In this document: piece by piece, positions 21,566-32,850 of the stretch
Position numbering within the stretch: the first letter of the stretch is position 1
How the letters are laid out: the number at the start of each line of letters is the position of its first letter
Assembly (NCBI RefSeq): GCF_023159225.1
Contig: NC_063168.1
Coordinates: 63,715,398-63,779,397 of the forward strand
Length of the DNA: 64,000 bases
Direction of reading: 5' to 3'
Source of the DNA: Perognathus longimembris pacificus
Lineage: Eukaryota > Chordata > Mammalia > Rodentia > Heteromyidae
Program-made: the position numbers and the translations under genes
Notes under the pieces: model-generated
Database searches by the model: none
What the model was told of the DNA's origin: nothing
Seen by the model: the letters and a program-made list of their open reading frames with translations, nothing else

Positions 21566-21649
21566 ACATAATAAGAAAATTTTCATGGTACTTGGAGTTT
21601 ATAAAGCCTAGCTCACCCACTTTTTCTCACTTACTTTTTTCTAAATGGT

Positions 21650-21735
21650 TTATATACTGTTTGCTTTTTTCACAATTTGTAGATGAGGAAACACAAGGCT
21701 CATGGTGAATAAGCATTATCTCAAATCCCGGTTTT
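21650..21735 (+). mobile_element. MIR SINE fragment (tentative)
   Basis: The phrase TTGTAGATGAGGAAACACAAGGCTCA fits the MIR core. A possible continuation (AAGTCACAGAGCAAATCAATGAGGAAG, 22056-22082) lies beyond a later SINE insertion. Confidence 0.45.
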
Positions 21736-21821
21736 ACTTGGGAAACAGGTTAGGAGGATTATTGTCTGAGGCCAGACTGGGGGAAAAACAGCTAGAGGAC
21801 CCCCATTACAATGAGTAAGCT

Positions 21822-22035
21822 GGCTGGGTTGGTACATTTCTTTAATCCCAGCTCTGAGGGGGGGCAGAGGCTAGAGGTTTATGGTCCTAGGCCAGTCATG
21901 GAAATTTGAAAAATAAGTTTTTTTAAAAAAAAAAAAAGAAAGAAAGGCTGGAGGTGTGGCTGAAGTGGTAGAGCATTTGACTACCTGAGTTCTAACATCA
22001 GTACCAAAAATAAAACAAAACAAAACCCCAAAAAG
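21822..22035 (+). mobile_element. Older composite B1 + ID SINE
   Basis: B1-like left half (GGCTGGGTTGGTACATTTCT, TTAATCCCAGCTCTGAGG), an internal A-rich linker, then a plain ID-like half (GGTGTGGCTGAAGTGGTAGAG, CTGAGTTCTAACATCAGTACC) and an A-rich tail with AAAAC units. Confidence 0.85.
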
Positions 22036-22099
22036 CAAACAGAAAACCTTGTGTGAAGTCACAGAGCAAATCAATGAGGAAGATGGAACTGGTTTTGTT

Positions 22100-22895
22100 C
22101 CAGGGTATTAAAGTCCCCTTGTTCTTGGGGCCTCCATTAATCAGTAGACTAGAGCTGTCCTACACTGCTCTACCGTCACCACCTGAATAATGGCGGAATA
22201 TAGGTGGCAGGGGACAATCCTTGCTCCAGTGAGTACCACGTGAAGCCATCGGCCCCACCCCCTGCCCCTTCTCAGCAGTTCCCAGGTGTCCAGGTGGCAG
22301 GTGGTTAGTAAGTAACACACACCTGCACACATCCTCCCATGTTACAGAGGCTTTAAATCCCTCCCTACCTGCATCACACCAGTCAACAGCAAGGCAAGTC
22401 TCTGCTTCTCCATGATTATGACCCCACAAGAGAAAAAAAAATAATAGATTCAATGACATTTAAAGTTTCCATAACAAGAGGGAAGAAGTTCTAAGAAGCA
22501 ATTTTGCTGGAGAGCTTTGGAGGGCCACATACCATTGCAAAACCCATTTCAGTCCCACTCAACTCTAGGAACCAACTTTCATTCTCCTTGGAAAAATGAG
22601 ATCTCCCCGCTCCTTTGCGTCCCCCCTCCTCCCCGCATATCCCACATCCCACCTTCCATTGAGACTGAATGCACAAATTGATTGGGGTTTTTTCTTCTTC
22701 AATTCTACTACTTTTTAGACCCTTAGCTCATGGAACGGCATTGCCACCTGCCTGTCATTAAAACCCCAGTTCCTCCTTCTTCCTCCCCTCACCCCTGCTG
22801 CACAGAGCACTGTTCAGAAAGCTGAGCAGACTCACGGGTTTATTTTCCAAGGCGATGCCTCAAATCAGGACTTTCTGCCATTTCTCCCCTTGCTA
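22100..22895. other. Unique non-coding sequence
   Basis: No named repeat or exon was recognised. Confidence 0.5.
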
Positions 22896-22904
22896 CACAG
22901 ACTA

Positions 22905-23235
22905 GTGTGCACTTCCAAATTCCTGTGTTGAAGCCCTAACCCCTAACACAGCTGTATTTGAAGGAAGGGACTTTGTAGCAGCAAATGTAGCTAATTGGCA
23001 CCCAAGGGGTAGAACTCTGATCAGGCAATGTCCACAAGGGTGTCCTTATGAGAGAGGAGGAGACATTAGACTGTCCAGTGAGGACCCCGAAAGAGGGTGT
23101 TGATCTGCCAGGCGGGGGCCGGCACCAGCACCCCACTATGTCCAACCTTACTCTGGGACTCTCCAACCTCCAGAGGTGTGAGGTGGCTTTCTGATGTTGA
23201 AGCCGCCCATGCAGTGGCATTTTGGGATGGCAGCC
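22905..23235 (+). mobile_element. ERVL-MaLR LTR (MLT1 type), diverged
   Basis: Sense-strand phrases of the MLT1 LTR occur in order: TTGAAGCCCTAACCCCTAAC, CTGTATTTGAAGGAAGGGAC, GTGTCCTTATGAGAGAGG and CAACCTCCAGAGGTGTGAGG. It is a solo, ancient, heavily mutated LTR with no internal viral genes nearby. Confidence 0.7.
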
Positions 23236-24035
23236 TGCGCTCCTTCATCGCTGTATCACAGCAACAGGCTCCTAAGAGGACACCGGCTCTCCAAGTAGCC
23301 TGGCTGCCACTGCAGGGATAGCGTTAAACCCCAGGATCAGTCACTGCACTGCCCAACCAAGAAGCATCAGTGATCCTGGGCCCAGATTCCAGGCAAGTGG
23401 GATTTTTCCCAGTGTCCCACTCCTGCACACCCCCAGCTCTTCTCTGTGTCCACAACTGGTCACACATCAACCACGGCCCATCTGTCACTTGCCTTCATTT
23501 CCTCCTGAAACCTCCTTGTGAGAACTTCCCCAGCATTCTCTGGGCTATAGAGACCCCAGGCAAACACTGCCACAATAAGGACACTTGTGTCACCCATGTG
23601 GCCTTCCTGAAGGGCGGGCCTGCCCCCCCTCCCCCAATTCCTAGTCTTCTCATTGGTTTGAGGTGAAGAGAGTTGTACAGGTAAGGAAAATGGGATGTGT
23701 ATGTGTGGCCTGAGCGGATCCTACACCACAACAAAACTGCTAGATATCCAGACAGAAACACTTCAAGAAAAAAGGTTGCACATCAAATCGACCCCCCAAA
23801 CCAGGTTTCTTGTTTCACAGAAGATCACTCAGATTAAATGAGTGAGGCCTCACCAGCTTGTCTACACCACCCAGCGCTGGCACAGGTCCTCCATTCCCCC
23901 CATTAATACAGATCCACCTATCACCGGACCAGACCTAAGAGGACCATTGCCTTTTCTGAAGGCTACCTTGCGATGAGACACTGAAGATGCTAAAGGAGAC
24001 AGCCTAATTGGCCCACAAGCGGCAGTGAAGATGCA
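23236..24035. other. Unique non-coding sequence
   Basis: No named repeat or exon was recognised. It contains a C-rich run near 23622-23635. Confidence 0.5.
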
Positions 24036-24039
24036 GACA

Positions 24040-24092
24040 TTGAGAGTACACCTGGCAGGTAGTAGATGCTCAGCAAAGCTCTATTGAAAGAA
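24040..24092 (+). mobile_element. MIR/L2 3' tail fragment
   Basis: The phrase CCTGGCAGGTAGTAGATGCTC followed by AGCAAAGCTCTATTGAAAGAA matches the shared MIR/L2 3' end ('cctggcacatagtaggtgctcaataaa'). Confidence 0.5.
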
Positions 24093-24119
24093 GGAAAATG
24101 TCTCCAAGATATAACTCGG

Positions 24120-24500
24120 CTTCTACAGTTTATTTTTTTTTCTTTTTGAACATCTGGAAGACAGTCACGCCATCATTTCATGACTAGAATACCAACCAGT
24201 TTTTAAAAAATCAGACATTGCTTCCAGATTTTGCTCTTATAAACAGGCCCGTGTCCTTCCTTTAAATTGCAATAATTCCTTCCCAGATGTTGCTTCTCCT
24301 TCAGACTCATAAATTTAAGCTTTTCATGATGATGCTTCACATTTGCCTGGAGCTGCGAGCCGTTTGCAGCGCTTCTGCACCTCCTCTGCCTCATTAGGCT
24401 GCCTCACGGGCCCCCAGAGGCGGGACAGAGCTGCCGTCCCCGATTCACTGCTGGGCAGATGCTGCTCTGCCACAAGGGACCAGACACACACAGCACCCCC
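24120..24500. other. Candidate conserved non-coding element
   Basis: An AT-rich left half (CATCATTTCATGACTAG, TTTAAATTGCAATAATTCC, CATGATGATGCTTCACATTTG) passes into a GC-richer right half with several CpGs (24350-24440). No repeat similarity. Conservation is a guess from composition. Confidence 0.25.
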
Positions 24501-25618
24501 TTCCATGCAGGCTTCCATGCAGGGTGATTCATAGTGCCCACTCCCATCATCCTGTTGGCCTCAGGAGTGCTGCCCCTTGAAAACTCTGACACCACTGTGG
24601 ACAAGTCACTTCCCTAGATTCTGCCTGACACTCCTGGGCCCGGGCTATAACATTTAAACAAGACTTGACTAGAGACTTGGGGAGTAAAATCAAACAACAG
24701 ACCAAGAGGTAGGAAAGAGGCCTGGAAAGAGAGCAACTTGCAGCCTGGCAGGCTGGATCCCAGCCTGTTTCCCAGGAAAGCACTGGATCCTTGTCATAAT
24801 CAGGCCACATCAAGGGAGCAGATCCACCTAGCATCAGCCACAGCAGGCTCTCCTACCTAGCCAAGAGCTTGCTTCAAATCTGGGCTCAGAGAGAGAACTT
24901 GTCTTCTATTCTCCTACTTCTGCCTTCTTGTATGATGTCTGTCTCTGTGTGGGTGACCATCTGAGAACATTTTCCTAATTCTTCATGGGAGCTTGTGACC
25001 TGTACCCCCAAGCACTCAAGTAGCCAGCTGCATCAGAAAGTAGCCAGACCACAGCTGTTGGCTGTCAGGGGAAGTCACGGGGACAGGAAGAACAGCCATC
25101 TCCCAGCTAGGATCTGGAATGAGCCAGTCTAGCAATAGCTGTAGCTGCTAATGCTCAGGGGCCATTAGCATCCCTGGCCCCTTGATGGCTTTGAGGAGAA
25201 TTGATGCGGGGGGGGGGCCTTCCAAGGGTACTAACAGGTAGGCTCTGGGCCTCTGTATTTCTGTTCTTCCACAGAGATGTAGAATAGTCTGTGAACCCCT
25301 TCTCCAAGTCTGAATTCTGAAGCCTGGCTCATGGGTTGTGTAGCACAGTGGAACTTCATTTTGTATTTCCATCTGTTTTTGATATACCTGTGAAGGAGCT
25401 GGCTGAGCCTGTATGGTGTGCACGATCAGGGAAGACTGGTCATCTGCGAAGTGTGGCTCTACGTAGGCTCTGTCATTCAATGGAAGAGTGACCACATCTG
25501 CCTATCTCTGGTCCTACCTACCCCTGCCTCAGTCCTCACCTGAACAACAGGGGCAATACCATTAAACACCATGGTCCTGCCTACAGTCAAACATTCCCAG
25601 GTAAGAAATGCACTTAGA
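24501..25618. other. Unique non-coding sequence
   Basis: Contains a G10 run at 25208-25217. No exon or named repeat was recognised. Confidence 0.5.
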
Positions 25619-25795
25619 GCTGGGTTCTAGAGGCTCATAACCTATAATCCTAGCTACTCAAGAGGCTGAGCTCTGAGGAGTGTGGCTTGAAGCTAGCCTG
25701 GGAAAGGAAGTCTGTGAGAGTCTTATCTCCAATTAATCAGCAAAAGAGCTCAGGGACAGTGCCCAGGCTCTGAGTAAAAGCCCTAGGACATACAT
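25619..25795 (+). mobile_element. Composite SINE with internal deletion
   Basis: A complete B1-like left half (CTATAATCCTAGCTACTCAA, GCTTGAAGCTAGCCTGGG), then TATCTCCAATTAATCAGC joined directly to AAAAGAGCTCAGGGACAGTG. The A-box part of the right half is missing. A CA array follows (25796-25815). Confidence 0.85.
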
Positions 25796-25815
25796 GTACA
25801 CACACACACACACCC
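25796..25815. repeat. (CA)n microsatellite
   Basis: Short CA array at the tail of the SINE. Confidence 0.9.
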
Positions 25816-25821
25816 ACAACA

Positions 25822-25982
25822 GTCAGGCATGGTGGTTCACATCTATAATCTCAGCTAATCAGGAGACAGAGTTAAAGAGAGGTAGGAAGACCTGAAAGCT
25901 AAAAAACTGGGGATATGGTGCTCAAGTGGCAAAGTCCTTTCCTAGCAAGTATGAGACTCTGAGTTTAATCCACAGGACAGAA
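25822..25982 (+). mobile_element. Older composite B1 + ID SINE
   Basis: Left half AGTCAGGCATGGTGGTTCAC and TCTATAATCTCAGCTAATCAGG. The right half is a plain ID: CTGGGGATATGGTGCTCAAG, TGGCAAAGTCCTTTCCTAGC, AAGTATGAGACTCTGAG, TTTAATCC. It has no Geo-type extra segment. Confidence 0.85.
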
Positions 25983-26166
25983 TGACAGAGAGACAGAGAC
26001 AGAGAGAGAGAATGAAAGAGAACAAAAAAGAGAGAAGAGGAGAGAAAGAAGAGAAGGAGAGGAGAGCGGGTAAAGAGAAGAGACAGAGACAGAGGATAGA
26101 GAGAAAAAGAGGAGGAGGGGCGGGGAGGAAGAGGAAGAGGAGGAGGAGGAGAAGGAGAAGGAGGGG
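25983..26166. repeat. Long purine (GA-rich) tract
   Basis: About 184 bp of nearly pure A/G (GAGA, GGAA and AGGAGG units) directly after the SINE tail. It is a potential triplex-forming sequence. The long Arg/Lys/Glu and Leu/Ser/Pro frames through it on both strands are artefacts of composition. Confidence 0.95.
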
Positions 26167-26737
26167 CAAAAAGCACTTAGCCTTCAGTTTCATTTTGTGC
26201 CAGCCTACTGCTTTCACCCTCCTCAACAACTGGCAAGTTGAAGTTCAGGCCTGAGGGCAGATACTGCTCTGGTTTCTACTCTCTTAAGCCACCTCTTCTC
26301 TGAGCTCATGAGCCCAAGCCTTTAGGGCCAGCAGCTAAGAAGCCCTTCCTAGCCCCAAGTGGGTCTGAGAGGTATTGCTTCCTCACCCAGCAAAGAGCTA
26401 TTTTATTTGAATGGATCTGAAGCTGTTTCTATACTCTCAGAGGAAACAAAATTGTGAAAGAAAGTCTATGGAGATTACAGGATTTTTTTTTTTTACCCAG
26501 CTATGATGAATTATCCATTCAAAAATAAACCACAGACAGGCGTATTTCTCCATACCCAAGCAGAAAGCAGTTATTACCAGGATTTTCTGTAAGGACTCTG
26601 CTTTCTTGGCCAATGTAGAAACAATATTGGAAAATGAGAACAGAACGAGAGGCAGAATCCATTTTCCTAATCTCTAGCAGTGTGTGTAGGTAAGTGGTTG
26701 GGTTGTACCCTCTCTTCATGTTCCATGTGAAAGCTGT
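26167..26737. other. Unique non-coding sequence
   Basis: No named repeat or exon was recognised. Confidence 0.5.
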
Positions 26738-26835
26738 CAAAGTGTGGGGTGGAGTGTAGATCAGTGGTAGGGTGCTTACTAAGCATGTAAGCATACTTAG
26801 ACTCAATCCCTAGCACCACAAATAAAATCAAACCC
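26738..26835 (+). mobile_element. ID-like SINE monomer
   Basis: tRNA-like pol III body: GTAGATCAGTGGTAGGGTGC (A-box region), TAAGCATGTAAGCATACTTAG, ACTCAATCCCTAGCACCAC (B-box region), then an AATAAAATC tail. It is the single-unit relative of the right halves of the composite SINEs. Confidence 0.85.
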
Positions 26836-26979
26836 TATGCAGCTATAGCTCACCAACCTCCTGTATTCTACAAACTAAAGTCGTGAGTGAGGAGCTGTTC
26901 CAGAGTGAGCCCAGGGCAGTCAAGAGGAACGTGTGGATTCTCATTCAGAACCACAGATATGCACGACCTTTTATGTTCA

Positions 26980-27078
26980 GGTACAGGCCAGGAAACTGCC
27001 AGGAAGAGGTGTGGGACAGGCTCAAGGTCACATGACTGATTAGTAGAGGAACTAGGACAAGAACCCAGGTTTCCTAAC
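26980..27078 (+). mobile_element. MIR SINE fragment
   Basis: AGGCCAGGAAACTGCCAGGA, CTCAAGGTCACATGACTG, AGGAACTAGGACAAGAACCC and AGGTTTCCTAACTTCC follow the second half of MIR. Confidence 0.75.
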
Positions 27079-27079
27079 T

Positions 27080-27560
27080 TCCTACCTGTTGCCCTTTCTT
27101 TCACCTCAAGATCTTTCTACAGTTGAACTGTCACTAAAGAACTTCCAGAAAGTTCTCTAGAAAGGTTAGATAACATATGTCTCCTTTCCTTCCTCCTTTC
27201 TCCTCTCTACTGAGCATTACATCAAATATTCTGTGCTGCATTACTTTTCAAGCTTGATGTTTCTAAATCCAAAGACATCTATAAATAATACATACTCATT
27301 TATATGTACATTTAAAAGATAAAAAAATAACGAAGATAACCTGTAGATTCTGATGAATACTAATGGTTTACTCAAAACACAGAGGAAGCAAATGACTAAT
27401 GAGCAAAGGTAACCACACGTACAAATTTCCCTCCACTCCATCTTGGCTCCCCCAGCCGGGGGGAGGCCTTGCTTTTTGAATGTACTCCATTCTCTGCTTC
27501 TTCCCACAGTCACATTTAGCCATCTGCTTCTTCTTTTATATGTGGGACTGTATATTTTTT
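27080..27560. other. Unique non-coding sequence
   Basis: AT-rich around 27240-27350. No named repeat or exon was recognised. Confidence 0.5.
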
Positions 27561-27910
27561 TCCCTCTTCAGTTTTATATGAAACATTTAGCAATGAAGTA
27601 GCAAATAAAAATACTACATATCATCTAGAATTCATATAAAATTGTACTTGGCTTTAACGCATCTAAAGGTTGATAAAAAAGAAACACATAGATGCTTCTT
27701 GAAGGCCTATTTTTATTTTATTACACATTATACACATCTCACTCCATTGAGAAAATTTAGAAGTTGATGTGGTTGTCTCTGTCACATGCCAGCATGGTGA
27801 AGATTACCACATCCAGAGAACATTTTGCCTTTGGAACATAATGCACTCCACTTGCAATTACCACAATGGACGGAAATGGTGCAAGTAATCCATCAGCATT
27901 CCCATTAGTT
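27561..27910. other. Candidate conserved non-coding element
   Basis: AT-rich unique block with TATTTTTATTTTATTACAC, two ACCACA Runx-like words (AGATTACCACATCC, GCAATTACCACAATGG) and CAAGTAATCCATCAG. It is free of recognised repeats. Confidence 0.3.
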
Positions 27911-28279
27911 TTTGGAAGGAGAGTACTTGCTTCCCCTTAAAAGATGTACTCTTGACATTGTCCAACTAACATCCTCTACCCTGCTCCATGTCTGGCCTTT
28001 AATCCAAATTGAGCACCTGGATGGAGTACCTTTACCTCCAAGAAAACATTTGAGTTAGCTGGATGCTGGCTGAGCTGCCTCTGCCCTGTCCTGTTCTTCC
28101 AGGCAGAACCACAGGATGCCTGGTGCTACCTATGGTGAGCTCCAAGTCAGCTCTGCTGAGTAGACTGATGGGAGAGCACTCTGGGATGGTGGGACCAGGA
28201 GGCCTTCCTGTGAGCCTGAGCTAGAAGAGCGCATGAGAGACTAAGACCAACAGGAAAGTACTCAGATGGGCATGTGTTA

Positions 28280-28420
28280 TAGTTTGGGCTCCCCACAATG
28301 CAGATCCTGCAACAAGGATTTGAATGTGAGTGATTTCCTGGGGAGTTGATCTCAGGAGCGTGTGGAGGGAGTGGGGATAGAGGAAGAAAGGACAGGAGAA
28401 AAGCTATGGAGGATGCACTA
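28280..28420 (+). mobile_element. Ancient repeat fragment, family unresolved (copy 1)
   Basis: CAGATCCTGCAACAAGGATT, TGAATGTGAGTGATTTCCTG and GGGAGTTGATCTCAGGAG resemble 29285-29370 in word order and recall a common old mammalian repeat I cannot name. Confidence 0.4.
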
Positions 28421-28844
28421 GTGAGTGGGACCAGTATGGCTGGGGACCCTCTAGGAGGCTGTGGAGAGAGAGAGAGTTCCTTTAGACTCCATCCACCAAG
28501 AGGTGAGGAAGACAGGACGTTTATGCCATCAGCTCCCATCTCTCACTGGTAAAGGGCACTTTGGATGTCTTCACTCCTCCACTTCCCTAGTCTTCCCATG
28601 GGAGGGAGGGGGTGGACATCCTTGCCCAGAGGGAGGCACGAAGTGCATGTGAGTTGTTAGCAGGCTATCTCTTGGTTACAGCAGGAAGCGCTGGCTTCCA
28701 TCAGCACTCTGGGCCTCAGTACCTCTGAGTGAGAAGGGGACACCCACTGCTTGCCACAGTGGGAGACCTTGAATGTGCCCCTCCCCCACAGCAAGTCAAA
28801 CGTGTTTGTAATGGGAATCACCTGCTATCTGTAGGACACACAGC
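28421..28844. other. Unique non-coding sequence
   Basis: No named repeat or exon was recognised. Confidence 0.5.
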
Positions 28845-29110
28845 AACCACACATGAAAAATTACATTGAGGAACAAATTAAGCGATCTGTCTGGAAGCAG
28901 CCAGTTTAGACAAGGAAGGGCTACTGTAGACAAATCTATTAAAATTTTACATAAATTATCTAAGAGCACATAGATACATGTTCTGAACAAGGGCATTGAT
29001 TATGGGCACTTTAAATACAGCTTGGATTAAATCATCTTGTCTCACTTGAGTGGAGTAATGTTGTTTAAGAAAAGAGGTAGGAAAAATAAATTATGCCTGT
29101 CACCTTCCTG
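28845..29110. other. Candidate conserved non-coding element
   Basis: AT-rich unique block: AAATTACATTGAGGAACAAA, TCTATTAAAATTTTACATAA, TTATGGGCACTTTAAATACAG, AATAAATTATGCCTGTCACC. No repeat similarity was seen. Confidence 0.3.
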
Positions 29111-29284
29111 ACCAGCACAAAACATTTGGACTTTTCCTTTGTCAGGATGATGGTGCTTTAAAACACGAAGACTTCTGGGTGCCGCCAAGGTCCTCTATAA
29201 ATGAGTTACAGGACGCAGAATCCAGAGACACCTCCTAGGAAGTGACAGGGAGGGGAGGGCGGGAAGGACAGGTATGCCTCTCTC

Positions 29285-29480
29285 TTATCAAGCAGAACCT
29301 GTACAAGGATTTGAGGCAAGTAATTTATTTGGACAGTGACTCCAGATGCTCAGATAGGGGACTAGGAACATGACACGGTAAGTTTAAAAAATAAAAGGCC
29401 CAACAGCACTGGTTGCTATCAATGAGTGAGTGGGTTATTAGTGTGAGCAATCAGGCCAGCCCACTGAGGACCTCCAGAAG
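29285..29480 (+). mobile_element. Ancient repeat fragment, family unresolved (copy 2)
   Basis: CAGAACCTGTACAAGGATTT, GAGGCAAGTAATTTATTTGG and ACAGTGACTCCAG parallel the words of 28280-28340. Divergence between copies is high. Confidence 0.4.
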
Positions 29481-30393
29481 GCAGGGATAATGCATCTATC
29501 TTGCCACTGTCCTACCTGCTAGAGGGACCAAGAAGTTGGGAGTGTCTCTGTCTAACTTCTTTCTTGTCACCCGCTAAGGGTTTCTGGCAGGGAATTAACT
29601 TCCCAGCCCTTTGGGTCCACCTCAAGTGGTCAACAACGGCTCAGGTGTCTGGAGAAAGGGCCTCCAGTGAGTACAAACCCACTGTGTGGGAAATGCATAA
29701 CCTCTGATTACTTGGATGGGATTCAATTTGCCACTTTCAAAATCCTAACAAAAAAGAGGCTACCCCCCAGCCCCATGTAATCATGGAATAATATTATAAT
29801 CATTTTGTATGGAAATTGCATTATTTCCCTGATGGAGGCAGAGGCTTTGAACCTCTCAGGCCTTCACCTGCTACATTACTTCTCAAAGTATGAGGTAGCA
29901 GGTTCCAATTATCTGAAAAAAAATTAAAAAAACATTTAAAACAGTAACAGCACAATACATAGTGTGATCCAGATGGAGAGAATACACATTTTCCAGGACA
30001 GGCACGTTGATTAGTGGCTGTGATTGTTAAACACATTTCAGGTAATATAGTGATAATGGACATTAATAGTAGCAATAGTACTGAAGTGCTGAAATATAAT
30101 CATTTCTGATTATATTACTATTTCCTTTTGTGGAGCACAGTGCATATTTCTAAATGACTCTATGCTCATTACACTACACAAAAGCCCAGCAGCAGGTCGG
30201 CAGAAAGGTGGCTAGATGGGGTTCACACTTCTTGCTATCTCGAGTATTGAGAGATGGGGCCGGGTTTCTGGTGGCCTGACCTCCATCCTGTGTCTCCCTC
30301 AGAGACCTCTGCCCACTTCACAAGCATCCATGAGCAAATGGCCAGTTAAGAAATGCTTCCTTGTTCAGTATAACAAATTGAAGAGCTTTAAAT
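29481..30393. other. Unique non-coding sequence
   Basis: Includes an AT-rich section (29900-30130). No named repeat or exon was recognised. Confidence 0.5.
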
Positions 30394-30622
30394 GAACTGG
30401 GTGCCAGTAGCCTTTGCCTGGAATCCTAACTACTAAGGAGGTTAAAATCTGAGGATCGTGGTTCAAGCCAGCACAGGTAGGAAAATCTGTGACTCTTATT
30501 TCCAATTAACCACCAAAAAGCCAGCAGTAGAGACGTGGCTCAAGTGGTAGACTGCCAGCCTAAGTGAAAAGGCCAGGAACGCACCTGGGCACTGAGGGCC
30601 TAGTACTGGTACACAAGCGTGC
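30394..30622 (+). mobile_element. Composite 7SL/ID-like SINE
   Basis: Left half GGTGCCAGTAGCCTTTGCCT and GGAATCCTAACTACTAAGGA, linker TTTCCAATTAACCACC, right half GACGTGGCTCAAGTGGTAGA and GGCACTGAGGGCC. The tail is a CA/CATG array (30619-30650). Confidence 0.88.
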
Positions 30623-30789
30623 ACACACATGCACACATGCATGTACACACATTCCCTTTAAATGAGAATTTTACATACTAGATTTTTATTTATGCTCAAA
30701 TATCTAGTCATCTTTTTCCCATTTCCTATTAGCCCTCAAAAGGATAATATATCTAGTATAATACCTGATATATTCTATAACAGTAAAAA

Positions 30790-31330
30790 GAACTCATTAC
30801 TTTAGTTAGCACAGATACGGTAATTATTCTTGGGAATTATGACTTCACAAATTCAGTGTTTGGATGCTGTTAGAAACAGACTTTTAAAGATGACTTTAAA
30901 AGCCCCCTGTGCCAGTGGTTAAATGCTACCAAAAAAAAATTATGAATATTCACTTTTAAGGCAAACGAAAAGAACTTTAAAAAGCCCAAAATACAACTGC
31001 CTCAGCTTTCTGTGAAATGTGTGACTTGAAATAAAAATCTCAAGGAAGTCTAAACCTCTGATCCCAAAAGTGCTGTCTGTTAAAAACTTGGACGGCAGAA
31101 AGGATCATGAAGCTCTGGAAAACTGTCAGGGTAGGTATTCTTAACAATCACCCCTCCCCCCACCTGATGGCCCGTGAGGCTGCATGGGACAGGTGTGAAG
31201 AGTGATTCCGAAAATGTAAGTGAAAACATCAATATTTATCACTAATTGTATCCTTTGCAATTTTAAATATATGTAACAAGAGTAACTAATTAGATAGTAC
31301 AAATAAACAGCTTTTGTTGCATCTGTACTC
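30790..31330. other. Candidate conserved non-coding block
   Basis: AT-rich unique DNA with GGTAATTATTCTTGGGAATT, TTATGAATATTCACTTTTAA and, near 31285-31300, the palindromic homeodomain word CTAATTAG. A GC-rich interval (31140-31200) separates two AT-rich parts. Conservation cannot be shown here. Confidence 0.28.
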
Positions 31331-31483
31331 TTCCATCTCCCTCAAATCATTTATTTGATTTGTCCAAAAATCTTTTTGGACACCTTTCCATTAAGGAAGT
31401 TGGAGAACTCCCTTAGATTTGGCCATAAAAATGATCATTTTTGGCACTACAGATGGGAGGTCAACATCTCAGATAAGAATATA

Positions 31484-31545
31484 TTTGTGTGTGTGTGTGT
31501 GTGCGCACGCGCACGTGAGTGCACACATATGCATGTGTGCATGCT
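31484..31545. repeat. Alternating purine-pyrimidine tract
   Basis: (GT)n runs into GCGCACGCGCACGTG and then CACACATATGCATGTGTGCATG, about 60 bp of nearly perfect purine-pyrimidine alternation. This is a strong Z-DNA-type sequence. Confidence 0.9.
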
Positions 31546-31693
31546 AGTCCTGGGGCTTGAATCAGGACTGGGTGCTGTCCCTGAACTTTTTTGCTCAAGG
31601 CTGGTGCTCTACCATTTGAGCCACAGCTTCCGTGATTCTCAGATCTCAGCCTCTTGAGTAGGTAGCTAGGATTACAGGCACTGGTGTCCAGCC
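31541..31693 (-). mobile_element. Composite SINE, internally deleted
   Basis: The right half is antisense (CTAGTCCTGGGGCTTGAATC, GCTCAAGGCTGGTGCTCTAC, CATTTGAGCCACAGC). It jumps directly to GATTCTCAGATCTCAGCCTC of the B1-like half, so the linker is missing. Confidence 0.88.
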
Positions 31694-31744
31694 CCAGTCA
31701 AGAGTAACCAAGTCTACAGGTTCAAAGCCATAAGGTCTTTAGTC

Positions 31745-31840
31745 TTTCAACCCTTCATTTTGCAGAAGGGAAGAATGAGGCTCACAGAGTCCTCTATCCT
31801 TCCTAACACTCATCAGAAGAAGAAAGCTTGGAAATCAGAA
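31745..31840 (+). mobile_element. MIR SINE fragment (tentative)
   Basis: CATTTTGCAGAAGGGAAGAA, TGAGGCTCACAGAGTCC and GGAAATCAGAACTGG give a weak, ordered match to MIR. Confidence 0.4.
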
Positions 31841-32850
31841 CTGGCCTCACCCACAAATTCGTCAGGGCTGTGAACTCACTGGTGATAAACCAACCTCAAA
31901 GCAGCCACCTGCAGTAGGTGTCCCTGTGCCACTGCACCCACCTGCCTGCTCTTTGGGAAGCTGTTCCTCTCTTGGTCACAGACCAAGTAGCATTTCCTAA
32001 GCCCAGCCAGAACTCTGCCTGTGTTTTAAAAAGAATTAAGCTGCATTTACTTAAAAGCCTATCTATGTGAACAGGAAAAATGGGTCTCAGCTCTTTGCAA
32101 ATAGGAAGGGCACGGGAGAAATTTGCCAGGTAAGATTGTCCTCTAGTTACCACCTGTGACGCAGGCTTGGCCTCTTTGAGTAGCGGAGAGTCAGGCAAAA
32201 CTCTTCTCTCTGTATGGCCTCACCAGTCCCTTCCACCTGCAAGCCTTGGTCTCCTCATTTTAAAGGAGATGTGATAGCCAGGGCCTTCTGAGCAGGGGTC
32301 AGAGGTGTGGGGATGTATTGTAGTTAAAACATGGAAGGCAGGATCGGTGTGGACTACCCACAGAATTCTGGGAGCTGGGACCTCCTGCAAAGCTCCCTTA
32401 CCCCACACCCGGGATAAAGGAAAGGACTGTATTTGGGAGTGGGGCTGGAGGTCCTTATGGAGAAGGCAGAGTGTTTAGTACCAGGCTGAGGAGTCACGGG
32501 GAGAGTTACCAGGTATAGGTATGGGGCCCAAGCAGCAAGCAGTGAACTGGATTTCCCACAAGTGCACTTCCACGGAATGTTTCTCTGTAATTGGCCACCA
32601 CAGCAACAGTGCCCAAAACATGAACTGCTACATGAGAACTCCCCATCAGAAGAAATCAAAGCAGCTGCGTTTAGGTCACTCTCCTTAACGCTAGAAATAC
32701 AGGATTTTTGGAGTGGCCACAAGAAGTTCTGGAATGCAAGAATTATAAAGAGACACCTGTTTTTAGGTGCTCAAATCTGGTCCTAGAGCCCAAATGCAAA
32801 GGGGTTGTTTACAAAGCCACTCTGGAGTCAAATGTCGGCTAATATCAAGC
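31841..32850. other. Unique non-coding sequence
   Basis: No named repeat or exon was recognised. Confidence 0.5.

Noticed and set aside
24350..24450. CpG island promoter
   Set aside because: Only a handful of CpGs over about 100 bp. Too short and sparse, with no core promoter elements.
25942..26254. Arg/Lys- and Leu/Ser-rich proteins on both strands
   Set aside because: Products of the purine tract.
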